The position numbers and the translations under genes are program-made. From NCBI GenBank assembly GCA_022605405.1, contig JABYQQ010000007.1:372001-436000 (forward strand): 64,000 nucleotides of DNA, given 5' to 3'. The number at the start of each line of letters is the position of its first letter. Positions within the stretch are counted from its first letter, which is position 1. The notes beneath the pieces are model-generated. The model did no database searches. It saw nothing but the letters and a program-made list of their open reading frames with translations, and was not told the DNA's origin. This document shows positions 45,712 to 57,609 of the stretch, piece by piece. This DNA comes from Earliella scabrosa (lineage: Eukaryota; Basidiomycota; Agaricomycetes; Polyporales; Polyporaceae).

Positions 45712-48700
45712 CTATGGCACTGATGGAAGCTTGCAGCCCATGATGCGAACTGTACACCGCACCGCGCGTATGATCAGCGACCCTTAATGAAACCGCAGGA
45801 ACCCGTCCGGGCGCAGAGGCACTCACCTGAACCATCCCAGAACCCAACGCCGAACACCATCTCGCGCGGGTGGAACGCGAGGCTGCTCGTCTTCGGCGCA
45901 AACGGCGTCAAGGTCTCACGCGCCGGCGGGACTGACAGCGTCGCCGTGAGCGAGCCTATTTCTCTCCTAGACGCCAGTGAGCGGACTTCGGACCGCTGGG
46001 ACCGCCAGTTCGCCGCCGTGAGTGATGACGTACTGCACAGGGCGTCAGCGGGGAAAGTGGAGAGTGTGAGGCATATAACGTACGCTGCGAAGACTTCGGT
46101 CTGTTCATGCACATCGAACGCTGAAAGTCCGTGGGGGAACATGTCCCAGGTGTGCATCGGCGTGTCGCCGCCGCGGATGTCCCAGAGCTTAACCTCGCCG
46201 TCCAGGCTATCGATAGCATAGCAAGTCATGTCAGCGTTGTCGTCGGCAGAGGGCTGCAGTCAACTATAGCGCGTACCTGCCAGAAAGGAACTGTCCCGCT
46301 TGCATAGGATGCCACTTGACGTTTTGCACCCAGGATGTATGCTGGTGGTAGGTTCGCACGACAGCGTCATCCTCCTCGAGCCGGCGGTCAAAGATCCTGA
46401 CTGTGCCATCAGCAAAGCTCGCTAAGAACGTCGACGAGCCGCTGTCAGACACCAGCGCGGTGATGGGGCTCTCAGCGTTCGTGTCGAGATCCTGTATACG
46501 CGGGACGAATTGAGAGAATGTTCAGACGCATTGGAGGTATGAAAGCGCACCATGACCTGGCTCTCGGTGGCGGCATCCCACACGCGAATGATACGCGAAT
46601 CTCCGCCGACGAGGAGGGTGCCGCCGGACTGCTTCCAGTCGGTGACCAATCCGCTGCCCCGCTTGACCTGCAGCACTTCGTTCAGGCCCCGGAATGCGCT
46701 GACCATTTGCACAGGACCATGGAATAACGAAGGGTCGTAGTTGCGATACAGCCGAATCATGCCATCCGCTGTCAGATACGTTGAAGCGTCATTAGCAGAT
46801 CTTCAAGGTGGGGAGCACTGAACGTACCAGCCCCAGTGAGTATGATTCCTCCCACATCTTGATTGATGAGGTGCAATGAAGTGATGCTCGTGCCTCGAGG
46901 GTTGCCGTTGAAGAACCGATTCAGCCTCTTGCGCTTGATCCAATCCCACACACTACCGTTGAGCGAGTCAGCATCGAACAGCATATGTTCGCTCATAGCG
47001 CCCAACGTACGTGATCATGTCGGATTCGTTGGCGATAACCAGATGTGGATCGTAGGCGTGGAACGCCAGCGACATAGGAAGCCCGTTTATGGAGATCGTG
47101 GTCACAGGCTTCTCCCACCTGCAGCGCGCTGGGCAGCGGATGATCATGTCAATCCGTGACAAGCGTGGGTGGCACAAGATGTCACAAGAGACTTACGAGC
47201 TTCCCGTGAGTGCTTCTCCGTGGCCTCAATGACTTGCTCATTCCGCTGCTGGCGCCACACCTGGTAGTTGTATTGCACGCTACCGGGCTCGTCCACCTCC
47301 GGTTGCTACATGCATTGTCAGCGGGCGCGACAACAGTCGTTGTTCGCAGCCAAACGACTCACCCTCATCTGCGGCTCTTTGAAATATTCGCAGCACCAAT
47401 CGTAGAATCGACTCTTGAGCGGAAGGACGTCGCGGATGCCGACGCCCGTGCCAAGGCCCAAGATAACACTAGAGTTGGAGTCGACGGAGAACGTACTGCC
47501 TGCTGGACTCGCAGCTCCGCCGAATCCATCTCGATGGTGCGAATGGCCGTGGTGACGCGAATGATTACCCACACGACGTCGCGCCTTGAGGCGCTCCATG
47601 TCCTCCTCCATCAACGCCTCCATTACATCCGACGGGAGGAAGTCCATGGCTGACGGATGCACGTCACCTGAAGAGGAGCCTGATCGTAGGTATCCGTCCT
47701 CAGGACTCTCAGGGCGCGAGTACGGAGACGTATATTGGGCAAAGTTGAGATTCGGTGATGGTGGTCTTGATACGCCCTCCACGATCTCCGTGCGCTCCTG
47801 AGCGTTCGGCTGTGGCTTGGGAGATGAACGGCCGTCCTCGATGGAAGGGAAGGCAATGTTGCCGGCAAGGTTCTTCAAAGCGTTGGCGAAGGAGGACGTC
47901 CGGCGCAAAGTACTGCTGACACCACTGGAGATCGTGCTTGTCATCGTCTCGCTTCGTGTCAAGGGAGGTCGCCCGGAAGGAGCAGACGGCGCATAAGATT
48001 GAGACGACTGACTCGAGGGCACTCGTTGCCGAGCGCCATTCAGAAGATGCTTGGATTCTTGCGCTGAGACTGGAGGCACGTTGAGAGTGGTGCTGTCCAA
48101 TCTCGTGAAAGGCGACTCGAGTAGCAGCGCCATGATGTAATCCACGATCGTCTGCGCATTCGTTGCGACCTCGTGGTACGGATCCACGGAGAGCTCCAGC
48201 AAGATGGAAAAGATAGTGAAGAACGAGGAGAGCAGGACACGGTTCTCCGCACGGTAGTCTTCGTCGTCTCCAAAGCTATCGAGCCATTCCGTAACAGCGA
48301 TCGCGGCAACGTCGTCGTCGGGGTGCTGATTCTCCTCGCCCTCCTTCCACCTGCGATCCTCCTCCCAGTATATCCACGCGCAGACGATGAAGTAGCCACG
48401 CCACTCCTTCACGAGGCAGCTGATGAGCACGAGCAGCTCCTTGCGCACCATCGGACTCGCGTCCTCCTTGATCGCTAGTGCAGCGCCCGTGACAACCGCA
48501 ACCTCCATGCGGAAATGTATGCGCTCGTCAAGCTGGTACATTGTCCCGCTTCCGCCCCCTCCAAGCTTGTTCGGGTCCGACGAACCCGACGCTCCAAGGA
48601 AGGTGCTCAGCGCATAGAGAGCGGCAGAGCGCACCTCTGAAGAGTCGTCCGACAGGAGCGCGATAAGCTTGTCCTGCATGCCGCGGTCGACGCCGTACAC

Positions 48701-50922
48701 CTTGATCTCATCATTCGCGTCCCAGATCTGCGCAATGCAAAGCGCGGACCATTGCCGGAGTAGGAAGTCGCCCTCGTCGAGGTGCTCGAAACACGAGTCG
48801 AAGACGCGCTCGCGCCAGCACGCGTTCTGGCCGTTCGGGTAGTCGCGAGCGATGGTCGACAGAATGAATGCGCACATCGCCTTGTGCTCCGATCCGTTGG
48901 GGAAGAGCGACTGTCGTGGGTCGTCCTGACCGGCTACAGCGGACGCGAAGTACTTGTACCCTTGGTTGTTGTACAGGTCGACTTGGCAGCTCGGGTCCAC
49001 CGCAGAGATCCTCGCCCATATGAAGATGAGGACGGGCTTGAGGTCCTGACCAGCAGCTTGGAGCAAACGCGCGATGTACGGGAAGATACCGATGGTGAGG
49101 GCGAGATGCACTGCCCAGGGTCCAAGATCCACGAATTGTGACAGAAGGATCAGCGCGCGAAGTCGATGCGGTTGAGACAGGAGAACCTGCAGAACAATTG
49201 GGAGTTGATCTGGTGGTTTACGGGGCACAAGGTGGTGATCGCCTTGCTCCAGACTGTTCGGCGCGTAGGACGGGATGCTGCTGTCGCTATCGAGTGAATG
49301 GAGGTGTTCCGGGGGTAATTGAACAGGGAGAGAAAGAGGGCCCGGCTTTGTTAGAGCGGACCCCCCACGCGATATCCACACCTCGAAGGCGGTGAGCTGA
49401 TCCGTGAAGAACCTACTCGGGATATAAGTATAGGGCCTTTCTGCAGGATTGGACGATCCAGGCTGGGCGGCTTGATCGCTCTTCGCGGCCTGTCGTCGAT
49501 TCCGGGCACCGAGAGATACGTCCTTCGCAACGCTCGGTTCGGCGTGTTTCAGCAGGTCTGGCAGTTGGCGCAGACATGCGTCTACCGCGAGGTCCCATGA
49601 CGCCCACAACGGATGCGTGTTAGTAGGGGGCAAAGGGGGGTAGGTGTGAGGAGTGCAGTGATAGTTCTTCATGATACGTTCCGCTAACAGGAAGTTGCGG
49701 AACAAGGATGCTATCAGGAGGTCGGAACGATAGAGCCGCGTGAATACCTCGCGCGGGAATGTGGTCCATGCAATAGTGTCGGTGATGGCGGTGAATATCC
49801 AGTTCAACTCGCCAAGGGGTGTCCGTCGATCCTTCAAATCTCCAGGAAGCTGCATAACCTGGTCCGTCGAGATTTCACTCGGCAATTGATTCGTGAGGAG
49901 GAAGTATCGCAGGGCAATGTCGATGGGGGAGGTCAAGCACGAGGTGAAAAGGTCGGCAGGAAGTTCAGGACATGATGGCAGCTGCTCATCGGCAGCACAA
50001 GCCGCAAGCTGAATGCACTCCGAGAACGGGGGCATGCCTTCAGGATAGCCACCACCGTGTAGTTTCGCATCGCTGTCACGCTGCTCGGCGAATTTGACGA
50101 AATTCGTCAATAGATTGCCCGCGGCAGAGCAGTCCCATATGAAGATGCAAGGGGATCGTAACCAGGACTGAATTTCTTGCAGGGCGATGGGGATGTACTG
50201 CGTGTAGTTCCGGTTGAAACACCAGAGTTCCCCGCTCGGGGTGGGTTTCGGGACTCCATGTCCGTTGTAATGAAACAGCACCGCGTCTTCCCCAGCTGAC
50301 TTGCGTAGTGTGATGCAGAAGCGCTTCAGGTCATCCTTTGAAGGATCAAGGATAGGCTTATAGGAGATCTTGGGATTAAGACCCTCGAATTGGTGCTGGA
50401 GGTTCTGGCCGATGACTTCGAGCGCTTTATGGGAGGGCATTGTATGCGGATCTACCCAAGCTTCCAGGACGGCGCAGGGGTTAGTCTTGATGATGTCTGG
50501 TGGGTCGACGTCGATGTTCAGGCAGAGGACAAGGGCAGCGTGAGCGGTCTTGATCTTGCCGGGGGCTGAACGCCATGGAATCATCTTTGGAGTGCCGGGA
50601 GGAGGGGGCGTAGGATTTCCGCAGGTGACATGGCGCTTTGCCGACCAGTATGGGTGTAATGGGGTGGCCTCAGGAAGGTCGGTGACTGAACCATGGCGGA
50701 AGTCTGGGTCGGATGTGCCATTCATGCCTCTCGTGCCCGTGCGAGAGGAGGAAGGGTCTGAGCGAGTGCTTGACCGGTGGTCTCGCTCCGTGTCAGAGTC
50801 GTCTGAGCTCCTCTGCCTCCCGGTTGGCCAGCCATTGCTGCCTGTGGGCGACCTGGCGTTTGCGGCTATGAGACGGGAACTGCGTAAAACGACTCACCCT
50901 CTGCGTGGTGATTCCCGTACAT
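45712..50922 (-). CDS. KOG1: KOG1/raptor, TORC1 scaffold subunit
   Basis: Raptor binds TOR kinase and presents substrates in nutrient signalling at the vacuole or lysosome. Exon 1 encodes MYGNHHAE (ATG 50922) and splices to a 3.5-kb exon (47363-50865) in a frame open upstream of the internal MNGTSDPD. That exon holds the raptor N-terminal caspase-like domain (VLFHYNGHGVPKP, around residue 215; FIWDCSAAG), then HEAT-type repeats (SSEVRSAALYALSTFLG; RKELLVLISCLV) and a Ser-rich disordered stretch. Later exons give the WD40 propeller: RNEQVIEATEKHSREA, LAFHAYDPHLVIANE, GGDSRIIRVWD, FADGTVRIFDR, LDGEVKLWDIRGG and LAFHPREMVFGVG. The last join (DGS to VRIMGCKLPSVP, stop 45712) uses a GTGAGT donor and restores the conserved raptor C-terminus. 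Length is about 1,500 residues, normal for the family. Confidence 0.95.
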
Positions 50923-51377
50923 CGCGGCCCAAATCCGGCTCGTAGCCCGCCCCAGAACCTCTCCTACCTCGCAATGGCCGGCAGCGCGAGCGCGGTACGA
51001 CGGAAGACAGAGATGAAGGCGGACGAAGAACGAGGACCTGCGCGTCCCTGTCGTTGACGTCGGTCCCGGATCTCTGGTCCGAGGACTAATGACTTCAATA
51101 ATCGGAGTTCTATTGGTTCTTACTGGACACTACCCTGGGAATCAAACTCAATCAAGTCGGGTAAGTATCTAGACTTACCACAGAAGAAGCGCCCTGTAGC
51201 TTGTTTCCTGACGCGTCCTGCGGCGACGTCGCGCTCGTCGAAGTCGACATCCACACTCGTTCATACGACCCTCACGATTCTGCCGTCTGCGACGCAGGGT
51301 GCATCGCACCCGTCCTTGCCTTTGAGCCTGCCTGGCAGCGTAGACCCTTGTTACTAGGCGACCTCAACCTCTAGTCA
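50923..51377. promoter_or_regulatory. Bidirectional promoter, KOG1 and dynactin
   Basis: A 455-bp region between divergent ATGs. No TATA box was seen near either start. It is GC-rich with CG-containing stretches and pyrimidine runs, as is common for constitutively expressed fungal genes. Confidence 0.45.
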
Positions 51378-54300
51378 ATGCCTCCTGCCGCGACCGATCC
51401 TCCGCTTGGTGCAATTGTCGAGGTTCCTGCTGGCCGGGGCGTTGTCAGGTTCTGCGGCGGGACGTCTTTCTCTGCAGGAAAATGGATAGGAATTGAACTA
51501 TCAGAACCGAATGGGAAGAATGACGGGAGTGTCCAGGGCGTGAAGTACTTCACCTGCAAACCGAATTATGGTGTCTTTGTCCGACCAAGTCAGGTCAAGG
51601 TCATTGCTGCTACTCCGGAGCCTCCGCCTGCGGTGAGTCGGTTTCTGTATCGAATGCTGGGCCATCCTACAATCTGTTGCATTTAGGCCCCAGCGACAAG
51701 GGCTCTGGGCCACCAGCGGACGGGCAGTCTATCTCGCACCCCATCCAACCGCTCCGTCGCGTCTCCTCGCGCTACAAGTCCAGCGAAGTCTGCCACTGGT
51801 CACGGTAATGGCAGTGCTCTTCTTTCACCCTCTCGCCCCTCTGCGGCTCGTCTCGGGTCGCCCACGAAACGCCCATCTCTAACGATACAATCCCGGCCCT
51901 CTCTCAGTCGCAGTGGATCGATTCCTCCTGAAGCCCCGAGTCCTACTATCAGCCGCACACCACGTCTTCCAGAGTCACCTGTCTTAGAACCCGCTCCTAG
52001 ATTATTCCCCAAGACGTATTCACCCGGACAAGCGTCACCACAGCCCCCTCAACCTTCCTCTCTTAGACGCGTCTCCTCCCCGCAGCAAGATTCTGAGCCT
52101 GAGCCACCGGAGGAGCCTGCAATCATCACCACGATCACACCGCCACGTCCAGTTACTCCTGTAGTAAGTCACTCTCATCTCACCAGGACCATCATACCAT
52201 GTAACCTGTTGTTCCTTGGTCACATCGTGATTAAGGGCCAATTATCTCTCGTGTATGTAGGTGTCACATTCTGGATACATTTTGGATACACGCTGGATAC
52301 ATGAGCCATTCAAGATGTATCCAGGATGTAACATCAAGACTGAAAGCATTGTGAATGTCTCTGTGTGTGATGCCCCAGCAACATGGCATTCACAATAGGA
52401 TCTTAAACACGATGTGATCAGAATGCAACCGATAGTCACATAGGACCATTCCCCTGGGTTTTCGAACACATCCCTCACGCGTAATGTTTCCAGCGAGTTG
52501 TCGATGATACGGAACTCCAAGAGCTGCGCGCGAAGATCCGCGTGCTGGAGGCGAAACGTGCGGACGACGCGCGGCATGTGCGTGAGCTCGAGACGCGCCT
52601 GTCCGAAGCCGAGTCCTTCGTCGCGCTCCGGCCGAAGCTCCAAGCGAAGCTGAACCAGCAGCAAACGGACCTGATTGCCACACGGCGCGAGCTTGCAGAT
52701 GCACAGCAGCTTGCGCAACTCGCAGAGACCAGGAATCTCGATGCGCAGGAGCAGCTGGAGATGGCCATGTTGGACAAGGAGATGGCGGAGGAACGAGCGG
52801 AGGTGGCTGAGGCGGACTTGGAGGAGGTTAGGGAGAAGTTGGCGATTATGGAGGTAGAACTCCAGCATCTACGGGAAGGCGGCGGTATGTCCTTGATTGG
52901 CGCATCGTGGTGGACTGATCCTGACGCGTGTTGAAAGGCCCCGATGGCGGTGGCGATGCTTCTGTCAAGCAGTCCCTAGCATACATCCAGCTTGAGAAGC
53001 AGAATGAGCGACTCAAGGAAGCACTCATCAGGTATTTCGTCCTCGATAGTTGACCGATGCGATGTCTAACCCTGATTGGCAGGCTGCGCGATATCACACA
53101 GGAGACTGAATCAGAGCAGCGCCGAAGAATAGCGGAGATGGAGAAGGACGTATCCAGCCTGGACGATATACAGTGTAAATGCCACTTGTTCTTCCATGTC
53201 ATCGCCTATCTAATGTCTTGCGTTCTAGCCCAATACGAGTCCACGCTCATCAAGCTTCAGAACGCGGAAACTCAGATTGAGGACCTCAAGGCCCAACTCG
53301 ATGACGCCCTCGGTGCTGAAGATCTTCTCGTGCAACTCACCGAGCGTAACCTCATGCTCGGAGAGGTTCGTCCTTTCATCCCTACCTCGCATCTGAAACC
53401 ATTTCGTGATCTTGCGCACTTCAGAAAATCGAAGAGATGCGTATCACTATCGAGGATCTTGAGGCACTCAAAGAGCTCAATGACGAGCTTGAAGAGAACC
53501 ACGTCGAAACCGAGAAGGCATTGCAGGAGGACATCGGTAAGTTGAAGTGTTCGCTTTGTTTGTATGATGACCTGATGACGCTGCGAATAGACGCGAAAGA
53601 CATCCAGATCCACGACATGACGCGGAAGATTCAGAGCCTCGAGGAAGCTTGCCAGGATCTTGAAGGAACCATCGTTCAGTTCCGCGAGCTCGTCCTCTCG
53701 CTGCAGACGTCAGTGTATCTTTCCCCATCCTGTGCTCTGATCGCTCATTTCCTGCCAGTGAGCTCGATACACTGCGCACGGAGACACAGACCGCGCAGCA
53801 CGAGTCTGCGACGGCCGCTTCTCAGAATGCTGCGATGATGTCTCTGAACCTCAAGCTCCAGTCCACCGCATCCAAGAACCAAGCCCGCCACATCGACCTC
53901 GAGGTCAAGAAGATCGAGGCACGCGAGGCTCGGGAGCTCCTCACCATCATTCAGGTCCGTCGTATGGTTGTCTCGTCTATGGGATCACGCTGAACGCACC
54001 GCATATAGCCGTACCTGCCTCAAGTCTACGTCGAGTCCGACATGGACGCGACCAACTGTTATCTATTCTTCCAGCGTCTCGCCGCGAAGGTCGACCTCGT
54101 CAACGCCGTCGTTGCGCAGACACACAACCTCCCGGAGGCGCTCAATGGCCCCGTATCCGATGTCCTCGTCGGTATTTGCGAGGTCAGTCTCATCTATGGC
54201 CCACCTGTTGCCCCCTCGACGCTCATTGTTATTGTAGATGCGCGGGCGCCTGTCCAGTCTCTCGACGACGTGCAAGCGGTTCGCGGCTATCCTGCGCAAG

Positions 54301-56278
54301 TGCGATGTCGAAGCCTTCCTCAACATTGGCCGTATTTATGCCGAGATCGCGCCCATGGAAAAGCGGATCGACATGCACATCGACCTGCTCCGCCGCGAGG
54401 AGTTCCGCGAGCTCGAGTGTGTCAGCGATGCTGCAAAGTACGTCTTCCTGACTGTCAACTCGCGCATACGTATGGACTGAGACGTGTGCTGGCAGGATGC
54501 AGTCGCAGTTCGACCATCTCTCGGAGACGTACTTCAACAACTTCGAGTATGACCTTGGAGAGCGCGAGCTCGGCTATGCGCTGTCGTTTGACCACGATCT
54601 TGAGATGTTCGCTGCATCGGTCGGCCTCATCAAGACGTCCGTCGCCGCTGTTCTCAAGGATGATGGTCAGTGTTGGTATATCGTATACGTGTACGCGCTC
54701 ATCTCATCGCACGTGTATAGACGTCGAAGTCAACCTCGGCAGCGTCGATCCGGAAGCGGACTTCTTCGAGCCGTTGCAGAAGCTTCTTGACCAGTCCAGG
54801 AGCGCGAAGGTTCTCTCAAAGTTCGTTCTTTCTCTTTGCCTTCTTGGTGTAGTAATGTTGACATTCGATTGCAGGAAACTCACGAAGCGCGTCGAGGACC
54901 TCACGCAAGACTCTATGGCCCTCAAACCGCACCTCATCCCTCAGCTCCAAGCGCTCAACAACACTGTCCCCGAGTTGGTCAACTTCGGTATCTCGGTACG
55001 CAGCCTGCGTGGCGTCATGAAGCTCAGCATGCTAACTTCGGATCCAGTTGGCTCAACTCGTGATGCCGCACATCAGCGACGTGCGTGCCGCCAAGTCTGC
55101 CTTCCAACTGTCGACCGTCCTGTCCTTCGTCAAGGAGAGCGTAGCATCCACCGTCGGCAAGGGTCGCACCGACGAATCATCGCCTTGGGACACCGTTGGC
55201 GAATTCCTCAACCAGGTCGTCCAGGAGGCTGGTAGGATAATCCCCCTGTCGTTGGAGTCCGAGAACACATTGAAGAGTAAGTTGCTTTCGACCGCGCTCC
55301 ATCGTGAGTCCTGCGTACTGATCCGTACCCTAGTCTCCGGAACTGCCCCCTGGGTCGTGCGCATCGACGAGATCAAGGCAGCTACTGCCATCAATGTCGA
55401 GGCGGAGCGCAAGGTCGCGCAGCTCAACGACGAGATTCAGGCGCTCGCGCGGAACCTCCGGATCAAGGACCAGACCATCCAGGAGACGGGCGTTAAGATT
55501 GAGCTCATGGAGCGCAGAATGGAGACAGTGAAGAAGCAGGCGGACACGATCACCGACCTGGAGAACGAGCTTGCGAAGGCGCGCAAGCAGGAGCGCGCGT
55601 ACGAGGAGGCGATGGAACAGCTCCAGGCGGACCTCGACGCGCTCGAGCAGGACAACGCGAAACTCAAAGCTCTCGCGAACAACCCCGAGCGACAGCCATC
55701 GGCGACCCAGGTCGTCGAGGTGGAGGCCGTCCCCACAGAAGGCAATCTGGAGACGTCCTACCTCCTCGAACAGGTATGTCTGTCATCCCGTCGCCTAGTA
55801 CGATCCGAGCTGAGCGCTGGCGCAGATCGACGCCCTCCGCGGGACGGTTCGTTTCCTGCGCTCGGAGAACTCGTTCCTCAAAGGGCAAGACCTACTCAAA
55901 GAGATCGAGGCGCTCCCCGAGCTGCGCGAGCCCTTCCCGCGCGAGCCAACACCTCCACTCGTCCCCTCGACGCTCTCGGACTCGGACTCGGATTCCGACG
56001 ACGAGCCGCGCCCGCCACCGACGCTGCGTTCGCTCGCGGTCGAGTCGAAGCTGCTGTACCGCGAAGTGATCAAGTACACGTCGTCACCGCGGCTCGTCGA
56101 CCTCTCGGTGCTCAAGGCGAACCGGGCGAACGGGCAACCGACGACGAAGGCGTGGATCCCGCGCAAGAAGACACCGGCGTACCAGCTGTTCGAGCGCAAA
56201 ATGCAGGGGGAGCGGCTGGGGAAGCGACTCAAGGGGCTGCTGGAGCTGACGAGCCATATCGCTCCGGACTCGGACTGA
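51378..56278 (+). CDS. DCTN1: Dynactin p150Glued (CAP-Gly, coiled coil)
   Basis: The largest dynactin subunit, which links dynein to microtubules. The N-terminal CAP-Gly domain is at residues 10-80 ([18 protein letters not shown], with [13 protein letters not shown] and PNYGVFVRP). A Ser/Pro/Arg-rich linker ([13 protein letters not shown]...) follows. After a 330-nt intron (52164-52493) a long coiled coil begins ([16 protein letters not shown], continuing through [12 protein letters not shown] and [16 protein letters not shown]). The p150 core region follows ([19 protein letters not shown]; RDAAxxQ helices), then a second coiled coil ([19 protein letters not shown]) and a C-terminal basic segment ending HIAPDSD at 56278. 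About 16 introns, nearly all 50-70 nt. Frames join across them without a break. Homology is firm; the exact borders of small exons are estimates. Confidence 0.93.
52164..52493 (+). other. Unusually long intron with nested hairpins
   Basis: This intron of the dynactin gene is five to six times longer than its neighbours. It holds three TGGATACA repeats, a perfect 10-nt hairpin pair (CTGGATACAT at 52293-52302, ATGTATCCAG at 52315-52324), and a second perfect pair (ATTGTGAATG at 52348-52357, CATTCACAAT at 52387-52396). Confidence 0.7.
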
Positions 56279-56570
56279 GGGTGAGGATGAGTGCTGTCTT
56301 ATTGCTATGTCGTCGCATCGGATATCCTAGGATACTGTTATTGCTATACCCTTCATGCATGTCACCATATACTCCATCTACGCGTTTCTCTTGCATTGGA
56401 CCTTGTCCACCTCATCGTTGCTGCGTGTCCACTAGGCGTGATGGAGCACGACAACACGTTGCATACAAATAGTCTACACTGACGAGTGTACGATAAGGAT
56501 CGATAAGCATAACATCTTGAGTTAGGAGCAGTGATCACGGCTCAAAAGTCGATCTCGAACTTGAAGTTTC

Positions 56571-57190
56571 TTACACTTCTTCCTCTTCCTCCTCCCCCGT
56601 CGTCTGGGCAGCGTCCGCCACGGTCCTCGCTCTCTTCGCGACGCCCTCCTCCGCCTCCTGGAACTCCCCATAGTCACCCGAGATCTTGTCTACGTCCTCG
56701 TCCTCCTCCCGGCTCCGCTTCGTGCCCGCGACAGACGACGCGGCACTCTTCTCGGGCGCGTCTTCGTACTCCTCGTCTTCTTCGTCTTCCTCGTCCTCGG
56801 CCGCATTTGCCCCACCCTGCGGACAATGTCAGCGTGCTCATGGACTGCTCTGAGACGGCACCTGGACGACGTACCTCGCCACCGATGAGGAGAGCCGTCA
56901 GACTTGACCGCTGGCCGTCCTGTGGCGAGAGAATGAGGCGTGAGGGGGAGACCAACAGCATGCAGGCACTGTACCTCTCCTTCTCCTTCTCCCTCTGCGT
57001 CTCCATCCTCGTCCTCTTCTCCGGACCCCTCCTCGCCGTCATCATCCTACGTCACGCACAGCGTTCGGCACGACCATCAGATGGAAATGGAGAATGAGTT
57101 ACATACCTCGATGTCCTCGTACTCGTCGCTCTCCTCCTCTTCCTCGTTCACCTCGGGCTCCTCTACCGGATCAGCCGGCTGCTTCGACAT
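56571..57190 (-). CDS. Small acidic nuclear-type protein
   Basis: A short, very acidic protein of unknown function. After splicing, four or five exons give MSKQPADPVEEPEVNEEEEE, DDDGEEGSGEEDEDGDAEGE, DGQRSSLTALLIGGE, GGANAAEDEEDEEDEEYEDA, then KRSREEDEDVDKISGDYGEF and the stop at 56571. The start is the ATG at 57190. The only non-acidic, conserved-looking part is DGQRSSLTALLIGG, an apparent short helix between acidic runs. Such composition is common in histone chaperone accessory and nucleolar proteins, but no family could be named. The exons are recognised by their in-frame joins and acidic bias. The reading frame and ends are moderately certain; function is not assigned. Confidence 0.6.
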
Positions 57191-57609
57191 CTGCCTCTCC
57201 TAAAGTTTCAGACGGGTGGGTGCGGTGGGTACGGGAGCGTCGGGTCGGAAGCCAACGTTCGGGCGCAAGATGAACGTGGACGCGGGAGCTGGTGGGCGTG
57301 GAGTGGGGTGTGGGTGGCACCGTGGCACGGAGGAGGAAGGTCGGGCGAACGTTGGCGGGGATGATTGGTGGGATGTCTCTGAGGGCGAGATGCTTGCATA
57401 AGACTCCCACTCTGCACGAATGCGACCAGCCGCGGCGCGGATGTAGTCGCGCCCCTCCCCCTTCCGTCCGATCTGCGTTCCGTGACCCGTCCCGTCTCCG
57501 CTGCTGCCACCTGGTTTCACAGGCCCAAGAACGTCTAGAATACGGCGGTAGGCTACGGCAAATACAGCAATAAATGTTCATGGATACATCGTGAGCGTCG
57601 TGAGCACCT
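57191..57609. other. Spacer, no gene seen
   Basis: About 420 bp between two minus-strand genes. It should contain the upstream region of the acidic protein and the 3' flank of the ABC transporter. Frames here are chance. Confidence 0.5.

Noticed and set aside
56674..57045. Arg-rich frame of 123 codons on the minus strand
   Set aside because: It is another frame of the acidic protein's GA-rich exons; the spliced acidic reading keeps frame across GT-AG introns and is more natural.
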